A stretch of DNA of 64,000 nucleotides from contig NZ_KB898188.1 in NCBI RefSeq assembly GCF_000377505.1, positions 1-64,000 of the forward strand. Direction: 5' to 3'. Shown here one piece after another: positions 24,385-32,492 of the stretch. The stretch is from Paenibacillus massiliensis 2301065 = DSM 16942 (GTDB taxonomy: Bacteria; Bacillota; Bacilli; Paenibacillales; Paenibacillaceae). Made by a program: the position numbers and the translations under genes. The notes beneath the pieces were generated by a model that saw only the letters and a list, made by a program, of their open reading frames with translations, had not been told where the DNA came from and did not search any database. The stretch's first letter is position 1. Each line of letters begins with the position of its first letter.

Positions 24385-24414
24385 AATATAACGGAGGACC
24401 TATTTTTTTGTCAA
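24385..24414 (-). promoter_or_regulatory. main promoter of the injection-system operon
   Basis: On the minus strand a perfect TTGACA (24409-24414), an 18-base spacer and TATATT (24385-24390). Transcription would start near 24378, leaving a leader of roughly 180 bases before the sheath gene. The rest of the divergent gap up to 24699 is AT-rich, with no clear operator seen. Confidence 0.7.
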
Positions 24415-24699
24415 TTTCAGCGATTTCTCCTTGAAACAGGGTAAAAATACTCATTTTACTGCCTAATTACGAATAACTACTAGTCGATAAGAACTGAATC
24501 TAATGATGCATCTACACTTCATGGAACAATTTGCCGATAGTTATCTATTGTTCTTATCAAAGGATTATTTTGGAATCAAATATAGTAATTCTCACATGAA
24601 TTAATTACTTACTTTTTTTCAATTCCTTTGTCTGTAAGGGGTTTCGGACATTTTAGGGGTAAATGGGATTTTATTCTACAGGAAGGAGAGTTTACAAAT

Positions 24700-26778
24700 A
24701 TGAAAAAGAGGTTTGTGACTATTTTACTGTTTTTTTATTTTTTCTCAGGCAGCATGATTTTATGGCCACAAGAGACTCACGCAGATACTGTCTCCTCCGG
24801 TTATGATGCTGTATTCGTGCTGGATACCAGCTATTCCATGCGTGAAACCGATCATGACGAAATCGCCTCTGAGGTAATCAACATGTTCATGGACATGAGC
24901 GATGCGGACCGCACCCGGGTAGGCTTCGTTGCCTACAATCACCGGATTGTGGCTTCCAGACCTCTAACCTCCATTGCCGTAACCTCACGCAAAAATCAAC
25001 TGCAGCAGGAGATCGCGACTCTCAATCGCTCAGGCTACACCGATATTGGACTGGGCTTGAAAAAGGGGGCTGAGCTGCTTGTATCCGGCACGCAAAACGG
25101 ACGACAGCCGTTTCTGATTCTCCTCTCTGACGGAGAGACAGACTTCGGGCCAAGCTCAGGACCACGAACCAAAGCTGCCTCGGCCAAGGATGTTAGCTCC
25201 GTTATTGATTCAGCGCAGCGGAACCAATATCCCATCTACACAATTGGACTTAACCATACGGGAACCGTCAACCGTGAGGAATTGGAACGCATTGCCACTG
25301 AGACAGGCGGCAAGTCATTTATTACGAGCAGCGCGGATGATCTGCCTGAGATATTTAATCACATCTTCGCCGACCAAATTCGCTCCAAGCTCGTTCCTAT
25401 AGCGGGAATTACAGCCACAGGAGCATTACAGGAAATTACGGTCAATATCCCGGATTCCAGTATGGAGGAGGCTAATCTCATCCTGCTCTCTGAGCATCCC
25501 ATAGGTGAAGCCCAGCTGTATGCCAGTTCGGATAACATCCGGCGCTACCTGTCCGATCGTTATACGATTCTGAAGATTGAACGCCCCAAGCCTGGCCAGC
25601 TCAGTCTCAAGGTTCGTGGTCAGCGTGGCGATCTGATCAAGATCAACCTGCTGGGGAACTATCTACTGGAGGCCAATGCCTATGTCAAGAGCTCAGGGAC
25701 TGATGTCTCTGGTGCTAATGGCAACAGCAACAAAGAGCTGTTAAAAGGGGCCCCCACAACCTTTGCCCTGGATATATTGAATCAGGAGGGACAAAGACTA
25801 GAGGATGAAGCGCTCTACAAGGCAGCAAAAGCAGAGTTAATCATTACAAATACGACTGCATCGGATGCTGCCCCAACAAGCGAGCGAATTCCTATGACAC
25901 TTACGAACGAGGGCTTCTCAGTGGATTATACCTTCCCTCGTTCAAGCGAATATACGTGGCAGATTCAACTGGATAGCCCGCAATTGTACAGACATAGCAC
26001 GATTCATCAAGTCACTGCCGTTAATACAACTCCAGTCGCGTCGGATCAACTGAATACTTCTGTTACGACGCAGGACGGCTTGGCCCGTGTTGAGCTATCG
26101 GAGTATTTTCAGGATGCGAATCAGGATAGCTTAACATATACCCTGGCAGCTTCCGGCGAGAGCTCGTCGCTAAAGCCGTCTATCTCGGGCACAGCGCTGC
26201 TGCTCGCAGCTACCGGTCGAGACCGCATTGAGATTACGGCAACAGACACGGAGGGAGCTTCGACGACAGCGGTTCTTCAATTGCACGTTAAGTCCGAGTA
26301 TGCAACGATACAGCTCATTAGCATCATTGCAGCCCTTGCAGCAGCTGCTGCTGTGGCCCTGTATATATTTTTGCGGCCCAAGCCGCAGTTCGCCGGTAGG
26401 CTCGAAGGTTACTTTTTGACAACGGCCAGTGGAATTGAAATTCCGGTCAAATCTTGGCCGCTTACCTCCTTCCCTGGACGTACCGTGACGCTGCAGGAGC
26501 TGTTCAGATTGCTGGATGTACATGAACCGCTGCCTGAAGCGGCCCGTATTACCTTCACAGCAGGCAAGGACGGCTCGCTGATCTTTAAGCACGATACTCG
26601 CTGTGCTGTCCAGCATGGCAAGGCCTTAATCGCGCGCAACAAGAAGCTCGTCCTGTTATACAATGACAAGCTTTATATTACCTTCGAGGATGGCGCCACC
26701 GAGATTGAGTTGCGTTATAAGGCTATCAAGCCCAATACCAATGTGTATACGGATGGAATCCTGATTAAGACAGGATAA
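24700..26778 (+). CDS. secreted/membrane vWA-domain protein
   Basis: A 692-residue protein. A signal peptide (KKRFVTILLFFYFFSGSMIL, cut after THA near 28) leads to a von Willebrand A domain with an intact MIDAS: DTSYS at 42-46, the Thr in SGYTDIG, and LLSDGETD. After beta domains (including a cadherin-like DANQDSLTYTLAA stretch) there is a membrane helix at about 535-555 (LISIIAALAAAAAVALYIFL) and a 135-residue cytoplasmic tail. The ATG at 24700 has GGAAGGAGAG upstream. Divergent from the sheath operon, it could be the outer anchor, contact sensor or envelope conduit. It binds a divalent metal and probably a protein ligand through the MIDAS. Confidence 0.85.
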   Translation: MKKRFVTILLFFYFFSGSMILWPQETHADTVSSGYDAVFVLDTSYSMRETDHDEIASEVINMFMDMSDADRTRVGFVAYNHRIVASRPLTSIAVTSRKNQLQQEIATLNRSGYTDIGLGLKKGAELLVSGTQNGRQPFLILLSDGETDFGPSSGPRTKAASAKDVSSVIDSAQRNQYPIYTIGLNHTGTVNREELERIATETGGKSFITSSADDLPEIFNHIFADQIRSKLVPIAGITATGALQEITVNIPDSSMEEANLILLSEHPIGEAQLYASSDNIRRYLSDRYTILKIERPKPGQLSLKVRGQRGDLIKINLLGNYLLEANAYVKSSGTDVSGANGNSNKELLKGAPTTFALDILNQEGQRLEDEALYKAAKAELIITNTTASDAAPTSERIPMTLTNEGFSVDYTFPRSSEYTWQIQLDSPQLYRHSTIHQVTAVNTTPVASDQLNTSVTTQDGLARVELSEYFQDANQDSLTYTLAASGESSSLKPSISGTALLLAATGRDRIEITATDTEGASTTAVLQLHVKSEYATIQLISIIAALAAAAAVALYIFLRPKPQFAGRLEGYFLTTASGIEIPVKSWPLTSFPGRTVTLQELFRLLDVHEPLPEAARITFTAGKDGSLIFKHDTRCAVQHGKALIARNKKLVLLYNDKLYITFEDGATEIELRYKAIKPNTNVYTDGILIKTG

Positions 26779-26826
26779 CCTGCTCTAGCAGAGCGAATTG
26801 CAAGGGTCAAAGCGTAAAACGTCAAC

Positions 26827-26872
26827 AGAGCAGCGATTCCCCGTTATTAGAGAATCGCTGCTCTGCGTTTTT
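26827..26872 (+). terminator. terminator of the vWA gene
   Basis: AGAGCAGCGATTC pairs perfectly with GAATCGCTGCTCT, followed by GCGTTTTT. Confidence 0.85.
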
Positions 26873-26953
26873 AGTCATTTGTAGACAGTGGAGAGTACGG
26901 ACTGATTGTGGAAAAACGGGAGCGTCCGCCCAAAAACTACGTATATCCTACGT

Positions 26954-27001
26954 AAAAATAAGGCTGACCCAAGCAGCCATTTGATGGCTTATGAGTCAGC
27001 C
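26954..27001 (-). terminator. terminator of the kinase gene
   Basis: On the minus strand GGCTGACTCATAAGCCAT pairs imperfectly with ATGGCTGCTTGGGTCAGCC and runs into TTATTTTT. The stem overlaps the last codons and stop of the kinase gene. Confidence 0.6.
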
Positions 27002-27901
27002 CCGATAAATCAGACGTCGCGGACTACCTCTATGCAGCAGATACTCAGCGCGCAGCGCCGCCTTGAACCATCGAAGGGAACGAAAGCGCTTGTCTGCTTG
27101 CAGACGCAGGCCACGCCGGATGACGAATGGCAGTGGAGACACGCCCATTCGCATAGGCTCCAGCTTATCCTTGAACAGCCGACCAGGGACATCTGGCGGC
27201 GGCGAGCCATTGCAGCAGTAATACATCGTGGCAGCCAGACTGTATATGTCCGATACTGGCCCTTGACGGGAACGATTCGAATAGAATTCCAATGGCGAGA
27301 AGCCTGCTGAGGTGAAGATCGGATGCTCCTTGCGCTCATAGCGAGCAGCCGAGCCGAAGTCCAGTAGCTTCACCTGACCATCTTCACGAACCATAATATT
27401 CCCTGGCTTGATGTCACGATGAATGATGCCTTGGGAATGAACGTAGTCCAGCGCATCAATTAACGGCAGCAAGGTGTTGTATAGGAAGGCTCCATCAGCT
27501 TGCTTGCCTTGCAGACGAATCAATTCATCCAGTGTATGACCCGGGCAGTATTCCATGACACAATAGGCCGTACCGTTCTCCTCAAAATGGTCGATGTATT
27601 GGACAACTCCCGGATGCTCCAGGCTATGCAGAATTTCAGGCTCCTGCAGGAAGTGCTGCAGAAACTCAGCATATTTCGGTTTCAGCAGCAGTGAGGGACA
27701 GCTGACCGTACGCTTGTCCTGACTTCGAACAGCCAGAGCGTTCGGATAGAATTCTTTGACAATGACCTTCTCCCGATCCTTCAGCCTTCTAGCTGTATAA
27801 ATGATCGACAACTCACTGACTGACAGCACCGAGCGTATTTGGTATGTATGACGAAGCTTTGTATTTCGGGGAAGTGCATTCCCTTCCAACTCCAGATTCA
27901 T
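26996..27901 (-). CDS. Ser/Thr protein kinase with degenerate Gly-rich loop
   Basis: A 301-residue soluble Hanks-type kinase: catalytic Lys in VIVKEFYPNALAV, HRDIKPGNIMV catalytic loop, LLDFGSAARYERK metal loop, then FTSAGFSPLEFYSNRSRQGP (APE-equivalent SPLEF) and VSDIYSLAATMYYCCNG. The first subdomain is odd: where GxGxxG is expected the sequence is VLSVSELSIIYTA, with no glycines. It has no membrane segment. GGGAGG lies seven bases before the ATG. Convergent with the vWA gene, it is the probable writer for the FHA readers and PP2C eraser of the adjacent operon. Activity is likely but the loop change makes regulation unusual. Confidence 0.87.
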   Translation of the reverse strand: MNLELEGNALPRNTKLRHTYQIRSVLSVSELSIIYTARRLKDREKVIVKEFYPNALAVRSQDKRTVSCPSLLLKPKYAEFLQHFLQEPEILHSLEHPGVVQYIDHFEENGTAYCVMEYCPGHTLDELIRLQGKQADGAFLYNTLLPLIDALDYVHSQGIIHRDIKPGNIMVREDGQVKLLDFGSAARYERKEHPIFTSAGFSPLEFYSNRSRQGPVSDIYSLAATMYYCCNGSPPPDVPGRLFKDKLEPMRMGVSPLPFVIRRGLRLQADKRFRSLRWFKAALRAEYLLHRGSPRRLIYRG

Positions 27902-27955
27902 TCCACGTCCTCCCGCTTGGCGATTTGATGTTGACCTCCGTTGATGTTATCTCAA

Positions 27956-27984
27956 ATTCTTTCATCCAGCTTCCGGGAAGTCAA
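27956..27984 (-). promoter_or_regulatory. probable promoter of the kinase gene
   Basis: On the minus strand TTGACT (27979-27984), a 17-base spacer and AAGAAT (27956-27961), about 55 bases before the start codon. The stretch 27985-28194 holds no recognised feature. Confidence 0.5.
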
Positions 27985-28194
27985 GAGGGAAAATTACAGC
28001 GGAAGCAATACTATCTGACAATCGCCGCTTCATAAATAAACGCATTGCCATATCAATAAATTTTCTTGGTACAATTTTGGTGTGAAATGGAACCATTCAT
28101 CCTTATTCTTTTTCGGCAGTTTAAGCTAATTTTTTTAGTGGGGGTGAAGTCTGTAGCATGATGACAGCTTGTGCCTCAACCTCCACTAGTATAC

Positions 28195-28235
28195 AAAAAA
28201 GCTACACCCTCGGGCTTAAAGCCTCCGGGAGCAGC
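28195..28235 (-). terminator. terminator after the MFS transporter gene
   Basis: On the minus strand a stem-loop built from GCTGCTCCC, GGCTTTAAGCC and GGGTGTAGC runs into TTTTTT. It lies 100 bases after the stop codon. Confidence 0.6.
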
Positions 28236-28334
28236 TCCTGAATTTCCACACTTCCGCTCATTCGACATACTTGTTATGTTCTCCATCTATATATCTACAT
28301 ATTACTCTTGTCGCTTATTCTATCTCTAGTTGCC

Positions 28335-29582
28335 TTATCCCAGCTTCGTATCGGGTCTCATCCGGCGCAGGGCTCCAGATTTCCCCCGGCTCTCCTTAGG
28401 CTGTATTCGCTGACCTGGAGGCTGTAAAAATAGGGAAATGACGAAGGATATCACGCATAGTACTGCAATTACTGTAAAGGTAGGCACGAAGCCACCAAGC
28501 CAGGCTGCCAGAAAAGACCCCGTCAGTGCGCCAAGTCCGAAGCCCTGATACACAATGCCATAATTTTTGCTCTGATGCTTCAGGCCGAAGAAATCTGCCA
28601 CGATAGCTGGAAAGACGGTAATATTACCACCGAAGCAGAAGGCGATAGCCGCCACGCAGCCGAAGAACAGTCCGAAATTCAGTTGTACGGTACTCAGAAT
28701 CCCTACACTAATGGCGGTAACGAGTAACGTACCTGCGATTACCTTCATACGACCAACCTTATCAGATAATGCACCCAGAATGATGCGACCTGAGGTATTG
28801 AAAATAGCTACCATAGCTACAGCATTTGCAGCAGTCGCCACATCCAGACCCGCCAGACTGACACCGATGTCCTTCACGACACCAATGAGATACAGGCCGC
28901 TCATGCAGGCTGTGAAAAAGATGACGAACAGTAGATAAGCCTGCTTCGTCTGCAGCATTTCCTTAACCGTATAATTCCGACCGACCGCGGCTTGACCCGG
29001 AGCACCTGCAGGCGCCACAGCAGCTTCGCGAATAAGGAATGAACCGCCTGCAATCATCACCGTCACGATCAGCCCCCAGAACAAGAAGGCCTGCGAAGGT
29101 CCCACCTGCTGTAGCAGGGATCCGTTAATATATTTGAATAACAGACTTCCTGTGCCATAAGCCCCCACCGATACACCCGAGATGAGTCCCTTGCGATCCG
29201 GGAACCATTTGATGAGATTCGATAAGGTCGTGATATACGCGGTTCCATCGGCATAGCCTACGACTACTCCTGCCAGCAGGTACAAGCCGAGCAGTGAGGA
29301 CACCTGCGAGCTAAGCATAAGTCCGGTACCAAGCACCAGTCCTGCCGTGAGAATCAGACGTGACAGTCCCCAACGCTCCTGAAGCTTGCCAGCGAACAGC
29401 GTTGCGAATGCCAGGGCAAAGCTCGTAATGGAAAATGTAATGGCCACGGAGCTAAGCTCCCAGCCGAATTGGTCAGCGAGCGGTTGATTGAACAGGCTCC
29501 ACGTATAAATGGTGCCCAGACCCATCTGCACAATAATCGTCCCAAGTATTATCAACCAGCGTTTGTCTTGCTTGGATGTCAT
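28335..29582 (-). CDS. yhjX: MFS transporter of the oxalate/formate antiporter (OFA) family, YhjX-like
   Basis: A 415-residue, 12-helix major facilitator. The N-terminus (LGTIIVQMGLGTIYTWSLFN), AGKLQERWGLSRL, LSNLIKWFPDRKGLISG, ACMSGLYLIGVVKDIGVSLA and GGNITVFPAIVADFFGLKHQ correspond closely to what I recall of E. coli YhjX, linked to pyruvate. ATG 29582 is chosen (AGGAG six bases upstream, and it matches the YhjX start). It follows a YpdA/YpdB-type two-component pair, the same trio as in E. coli, where YpdB activates yhjX in response to pyruvate. Import or export of pyruvate or a similar monocarboxylate is inferred. Confidence 0.88.
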   Translation of the reverse strand: MTSKQDKRWLIILGTIIVQMGLGTIYTWSLFNQPLADQFGWELSSVAITFSITSFALAFATLFAGKLQERWGLSRLILTAGLVLGTGLMLSSQVSSLLGLYLLAGVVVGYADGTAYITTLSNLIKWFPDRKGLISGVSVGAYGTGSLLFKYINGSLLQQVGPSQAFLFWGLIVTVMIAGGSFLIREAAVAPAGAPGQAAVGRNYTVKEMLQTKQAYLLFVIFFTACMSGLYLIGVVKDIGVSLAGLDVATAANAVAMVAIFNTSGRIILGALSDKVGRMKVIAGTLLVTAISVGILSTVQLNFGLFFGCVAAIAFCFGGNITVFPAIVADFFGLKHQSKNYGIVYQGFGLGALTGSFLAAWLGGFVPTFTVIAVLCVISFVISLFLQPPGQRIQPKESRGKSGALRRMRPDTKLG

Positions 29583-29743
29583 AGCCATCTCCTCTTTCCG
29601 ACAAAATTCGGTTCGTAAGAGGAATGCTTCCATCCCTGATTGCATGACTGCTGAATGCGGTATCATTTCCCGTGAAAATCTCGTCAATCATCGCTTATCC
29701 TGGATGATGCATCATCACGTATCCGAATTCCTCTTACCTTCGC

Positions 29744-29773
29744 AGTATAACGCTGAAGCAAGAGCTACGACTG
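29744..29773 (-). promoter_or_regulatory. activator-type promoter of the yhjX-like gene
   Basis: On the minus strand a good -10 (TATACT, 29744-29749) with only a poor -35 (CAGTCG) 18 bases away, as expected for an activated promoter; the YpdB-type repeat ends eight bases upstream. A perfect palindrome GATGATGCATCATC (29703-29716) lies in the leader and might be a second operator. Confidence 0.5.
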
Positions 29774-29781
29774 TCTGACGC

Positions 29782-29812
29782 ATGAAATGCCACAAATCAG
29801 GAATGAAATGCA
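29782..29812 (-). promoter_or_regulatory. YpdB-type direct-repeat binding site
   Basis: On the minus strand TGCATTTCAT, 11 bases, GGCATTTCAT. This is nine of ten and ten of ten bases of the GGCATTTCAT-N11-GGCATTTCAT motif described for YpdB at the E. coli yhjX promoter. It lies immediately after the response-regulator stop codon and upstream of the transporter promoter. Confidence 0.8.
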
Positions 29813-29813
29813 C

Positions 29814-30584
29814 TCAGAGCTGCATCAACTGCCGGAACTCCTTCGCCTTGCTGCGACTCACCGGAATTTCCGCCTTCAGATCTGTCAGTCGTAGCAGATA
29901 GGTATGATTGAACCAGGGTACGATCTCACGGATTTTGGATAGATTCACGGAATAGGAGCGATGGCAGCGAAAAAAGACTCCCTGTGGCAATCGTCCATGA
30001 AACTCGGAAATGCTCATCGGCATTGTAAATTCCTCGTTCCGGGTGTAGACAAGCGTGACCTTCTCGCTAGCAACTGCATAATAGATCTCATCAATGTCCG
30101 TCACAATGATGTTCTCATTCTTCCACAGATTCATGCGGGCAGATGCCATTCCGCCCTTCTCAGGTTGAGCCGTTCCTTTCAGAGCCGCCTCGGCTGTTGA
30201 TTCAGGCAAGAGGGCATGGTCACGTGCATAGGTACTCTCCAGTCGCGCCAGCATCGCTGCGATTCGCTTCTCATCATAAGGCTTCAGAATATAGTCGAAG
30301 GCCTCCAGCTCGAAGGCTTGGGCCGCATGCTCTTTATATGCAGTAGTAAAAATGATATAGGGCTTCTTCGCGAATTTGCTGATATGGCTTGCCAGCAGCA
30401 TTCCATCGAGGAAGGGAATATTGATGTCAAGAAATATGGCGTCGATGTCATGATCCTGCAGGTATTTCAATACATCAAGCCCATCCTCTAGACAGGCGGT
30501 TATCTCCAGACTGCTGTGCGTCTTGATCAGGTATTCCAGCTCCTCGCGGGCTGGTCTCTCGTCCTCTACAATAATCGCTCTCAT
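29814..30584 (-). CDS. ypdB: LytTR-family response regulator, YpdB-like
   Basis: A 256-residue protein: receiver domain ([18 protein letters not shown] acidic pocket; phosphorylated Asp in [27 protein letters not shown]; lysine in [11 protein letters not shown]) and a C-terminal LytTR DNA-binding domain ([20 protein letters not shown], then [20 protein letters not shown]). Its start overlaps the kinase stop by four bases. It should be phosphorylated by the YpdA-like kinase and switch on the downstream transporter through the direct repeat at 29782-29812. Confidence 0.9.
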   Translation of the reverse strand: MRAIIVEDERPAREELEYLIKTHSSLEITACLEDGLDVLKYLQDHDIDAIFLDINIPFLDGMLLASHISKFAKKPYIIFTTAYKEHAAQAFELEAFDYILKPYDEKRIAAMLARLESTYARDHALLPESTAEAALKGTAQPEKGGMASARMNLWKNENIIVTDIDEIYYAVASEKVTLVYTRNEEFTMPMSISEFHGRLPQGVFFRCHRSYSVNLSKIREIVPWFNHTYLLRLTDLKAEIPVSRSKAKEFRQLMQL

Positions 30585-32239
30585 GAATTCTCCTTTGGAA
30601 TGTCAAAATAAATCTCGGTACCAGGCGATAGACGTCGAATGGCAAGTCCTTCCCCATACATGAGCTTCACCCGCTGATGCACATTGTACAGTCCAATCTG
30701 CTGTGTAGGCACCTGCTCCTGATAGAGGTTGGTGATGACCTCCTCTGGGATGCCGATTCCTGTATCTTGAACACTGATGCGCACATGATTCTCATGCTCC
30801 TTGACGGATATTTTCACAGATCCTGGTCCTCTGTTCTTCAGAATCCCGTGATTGATGGCATTCTCCACGAGCGGCTGAATAAGCAGACTCGGGATCTGGA
30901 CATGCACCTCATCCAGGTCGTACTCAACCTCCAGCCTGCTGAAGCGAGCCTTCTCAATCTCTACATAATCCTTGACCTGCTGCAGCGCAACCTGAATGTC
31001 AATGCGCTCATCCGTCAGCTCCAGATTATAGCGCAGGAACCCAGACAAATTAATAATGAGCTCACGGGCCTTGTCTGGTCTCGTACGAGTCGTCGCAGCG
31101 ATGGCATTGAGCGCATTGAACAGGAAATGAGGATTAATCTTCGTCTGCAGCGCCTTCAGCTCCGCTCTGTTCGCTTCCGCCTTGATCTGCTCCACACGAG
31201 ATACCTCCATCAAGGTCGATATGATCTGGGATAGACCCACAGCCATCGTCTGCAGCGGATAAGTGATACGGTAAGCCTTCTTGTAGTAAATTTTGAGTGT
31301 GCCCGTCACTTCTCCTCGTTCCTGCAGCGGAATGACCAGCAACGATTGGATTTGCGGAGTCTGATCGTCGGCAATATGATTATGGATAGCGATCTGACCA
31401 CTGCGAATGACCGCTTTGGTCACGTCGCTGCCGATCTGATGACCATTCTGGTAGCGCTCCTCTCCGAAGCCTACATAAGCCAATACATTATGGGCATCCG
31501 TGATGGCCACTGCATCAGCCATGATATCCTGCTTAATGATACTGCAGATGGTTCGCAGTGACTCACTGTTGATGGACCGGAAATACGGAAGTGTCTTATT
31601 CGCGATATCCAGAGCAAGCTTGGCTTGTCTCGCCGCAATCATCTCCTTCTCCCCCTCCACACTCTGCACGAGGAGCACGATGAAACCCACACTAACCTGA
31701 CCGATAATCATCGGTAGACCAATTCTGGACACAATGTCCAGACCTAACGAATAAGGCTCTGCCATCATCAGGATCAGCAGCATAGTCAGCCCCTCACAGA
31801 CCATCCCTACTGCGATTCCTGCAATCCAGCGTCGTTCTTTTGGGACACGTCGATTAATGACACCAGACACCAGACCGGCCATGATACTCGTAATCAGACA
31901 GGGGATCGAGGTCACTCCTCCAATATCAATCAAGTAACGATGCACTCCAGAGACAAGTCCAGTCATGATTCCCACCCAAGGACCGAACAAAATACCACCC
32001 GACATGATTGCAATAATTCTGACATTCACGAGCGAGCCTTCTACTTCAATGCCTGAATAGGTACCGAACAAGGCGAACGCGCAAAAGATAGCCGTCAGAA
32101 TCGCAAGCTCCCCAGGCGAATGCTTGTCCCGTTGCAGGGTCTCCTTGAATCGCGGAATACGGGTCATGAAGAACAAGCAAATGAGCAGCAGTGCGGCCCG
32201 CTCGAACAATTTCAGCAGCATTTCCAATGTATCATTCAC
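30581..32239 (-). CDS. ypdA: LytS-type sensor histidine kinase, YpdA-like
   Basis: A 552-residue protein. The N-terminal half is the 5TMR-LYT membrane domain ([59 protein letters not shown]), followed by a GAF-like part ([20 protein letters not shown]) and a LytS-type kinase core with phospho-acceptor His in [17 protein letters not shown] and an ATPase ending ([23 protein letters not shown]). It tracks E. coli YpdA, the high-affinity pyruvate sensor, from start to end. GTG 32239 is chosen because GGGAGG precedes it and the reading matches the YpdA start. Confidence 0.9.
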   Translation of the reverse strand: MNDTLEMLLKLFERAALLLICLFFMTRIPRFKETLQRDKHSPGELAILTAIFCAFALFGTYSGIEVEGSLVNVRIIAIMSGGILFGPWVGIMTGLVSGVHRYLIDIGGVTSIPCLITSIMAGLVSGVINRRVPKERRWIAGIAVGMVCEGLTMLLILMMAEPYSLGLDIVSRIGLPMIIGQVSVGFIVLLVQSVEGEKEMIAARQAKLALDIANKTLPYFRSINSESLRTICSIIKQDIMADAVAITDAHNVLAYVGFGEERYQNGHQIGSDVTKAVIRSGQIAIHNHIADDQTPQIQSLLVIPLQERGEVTGTLKIYYKKAYRITYPLQTMAVGLSQIISTLMEVSRVEQIKAEANRAELKALQTKINPHFLFNALNAIAATTRTRPDKARELIINLSGFLRYNLELTDERIDIQVALQQVKDYVEIEKARFSRLEVEYDLDEVHVQIPSLLIQPLVENAINHGILKNRGPGSVKISVKEHENHVRISVQDTGIGIPEEVITNLYQEQVPTQQIGLYNVHQRVKLMYGEGLAIRRLSPGTEIYFDIPKENS

Positions 32240-32266
32240 TACAAGGATGCCTCCCGGATCAACAAT

Positions 32267-32302
32267 TAATAACCCGTCCCTGACCAGTAGTGTCGGGAAC
32301 GG
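32267..32302 (-). other. leader hairpin upstream of the ypdA-like gene
   Basis: On the minus strand CCCGTTCCCGAC pairs with GTCAGGGACGGG (one mismatch) 28 bases before the GTG start, partly ahead of the ribosome site. The tail TTATTAATTG is not a full terminator run, so it may regulate translation or attenuate transcription. Confidence 0.45.
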
Positions 32303-32492
32303 GCTTCTTCTTCCGTACTCAAGCATAGCATGAACAGAACGCTAGGGACCAGCCTATTTTAGTTATGCTTTATAGCTATGCTAATATGATGACTTTTGTT
32401 TAAAAGTGAGAGCCTTCTACTATTCTAGTATTATCCTTAGAGTATATTCGATATTTGCTCACTGTGAAGAGCTTCTGACGATATGTTATTAA

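Noticed and set aside
28158..28241. 27-codon plus-strand frame (MMTACASTSTSIQ...) after GGGGGTGA
   Set aside because: Overlaps the MFS-gene terminator on the other strand; codons inside the stem are explained by the hairpin.
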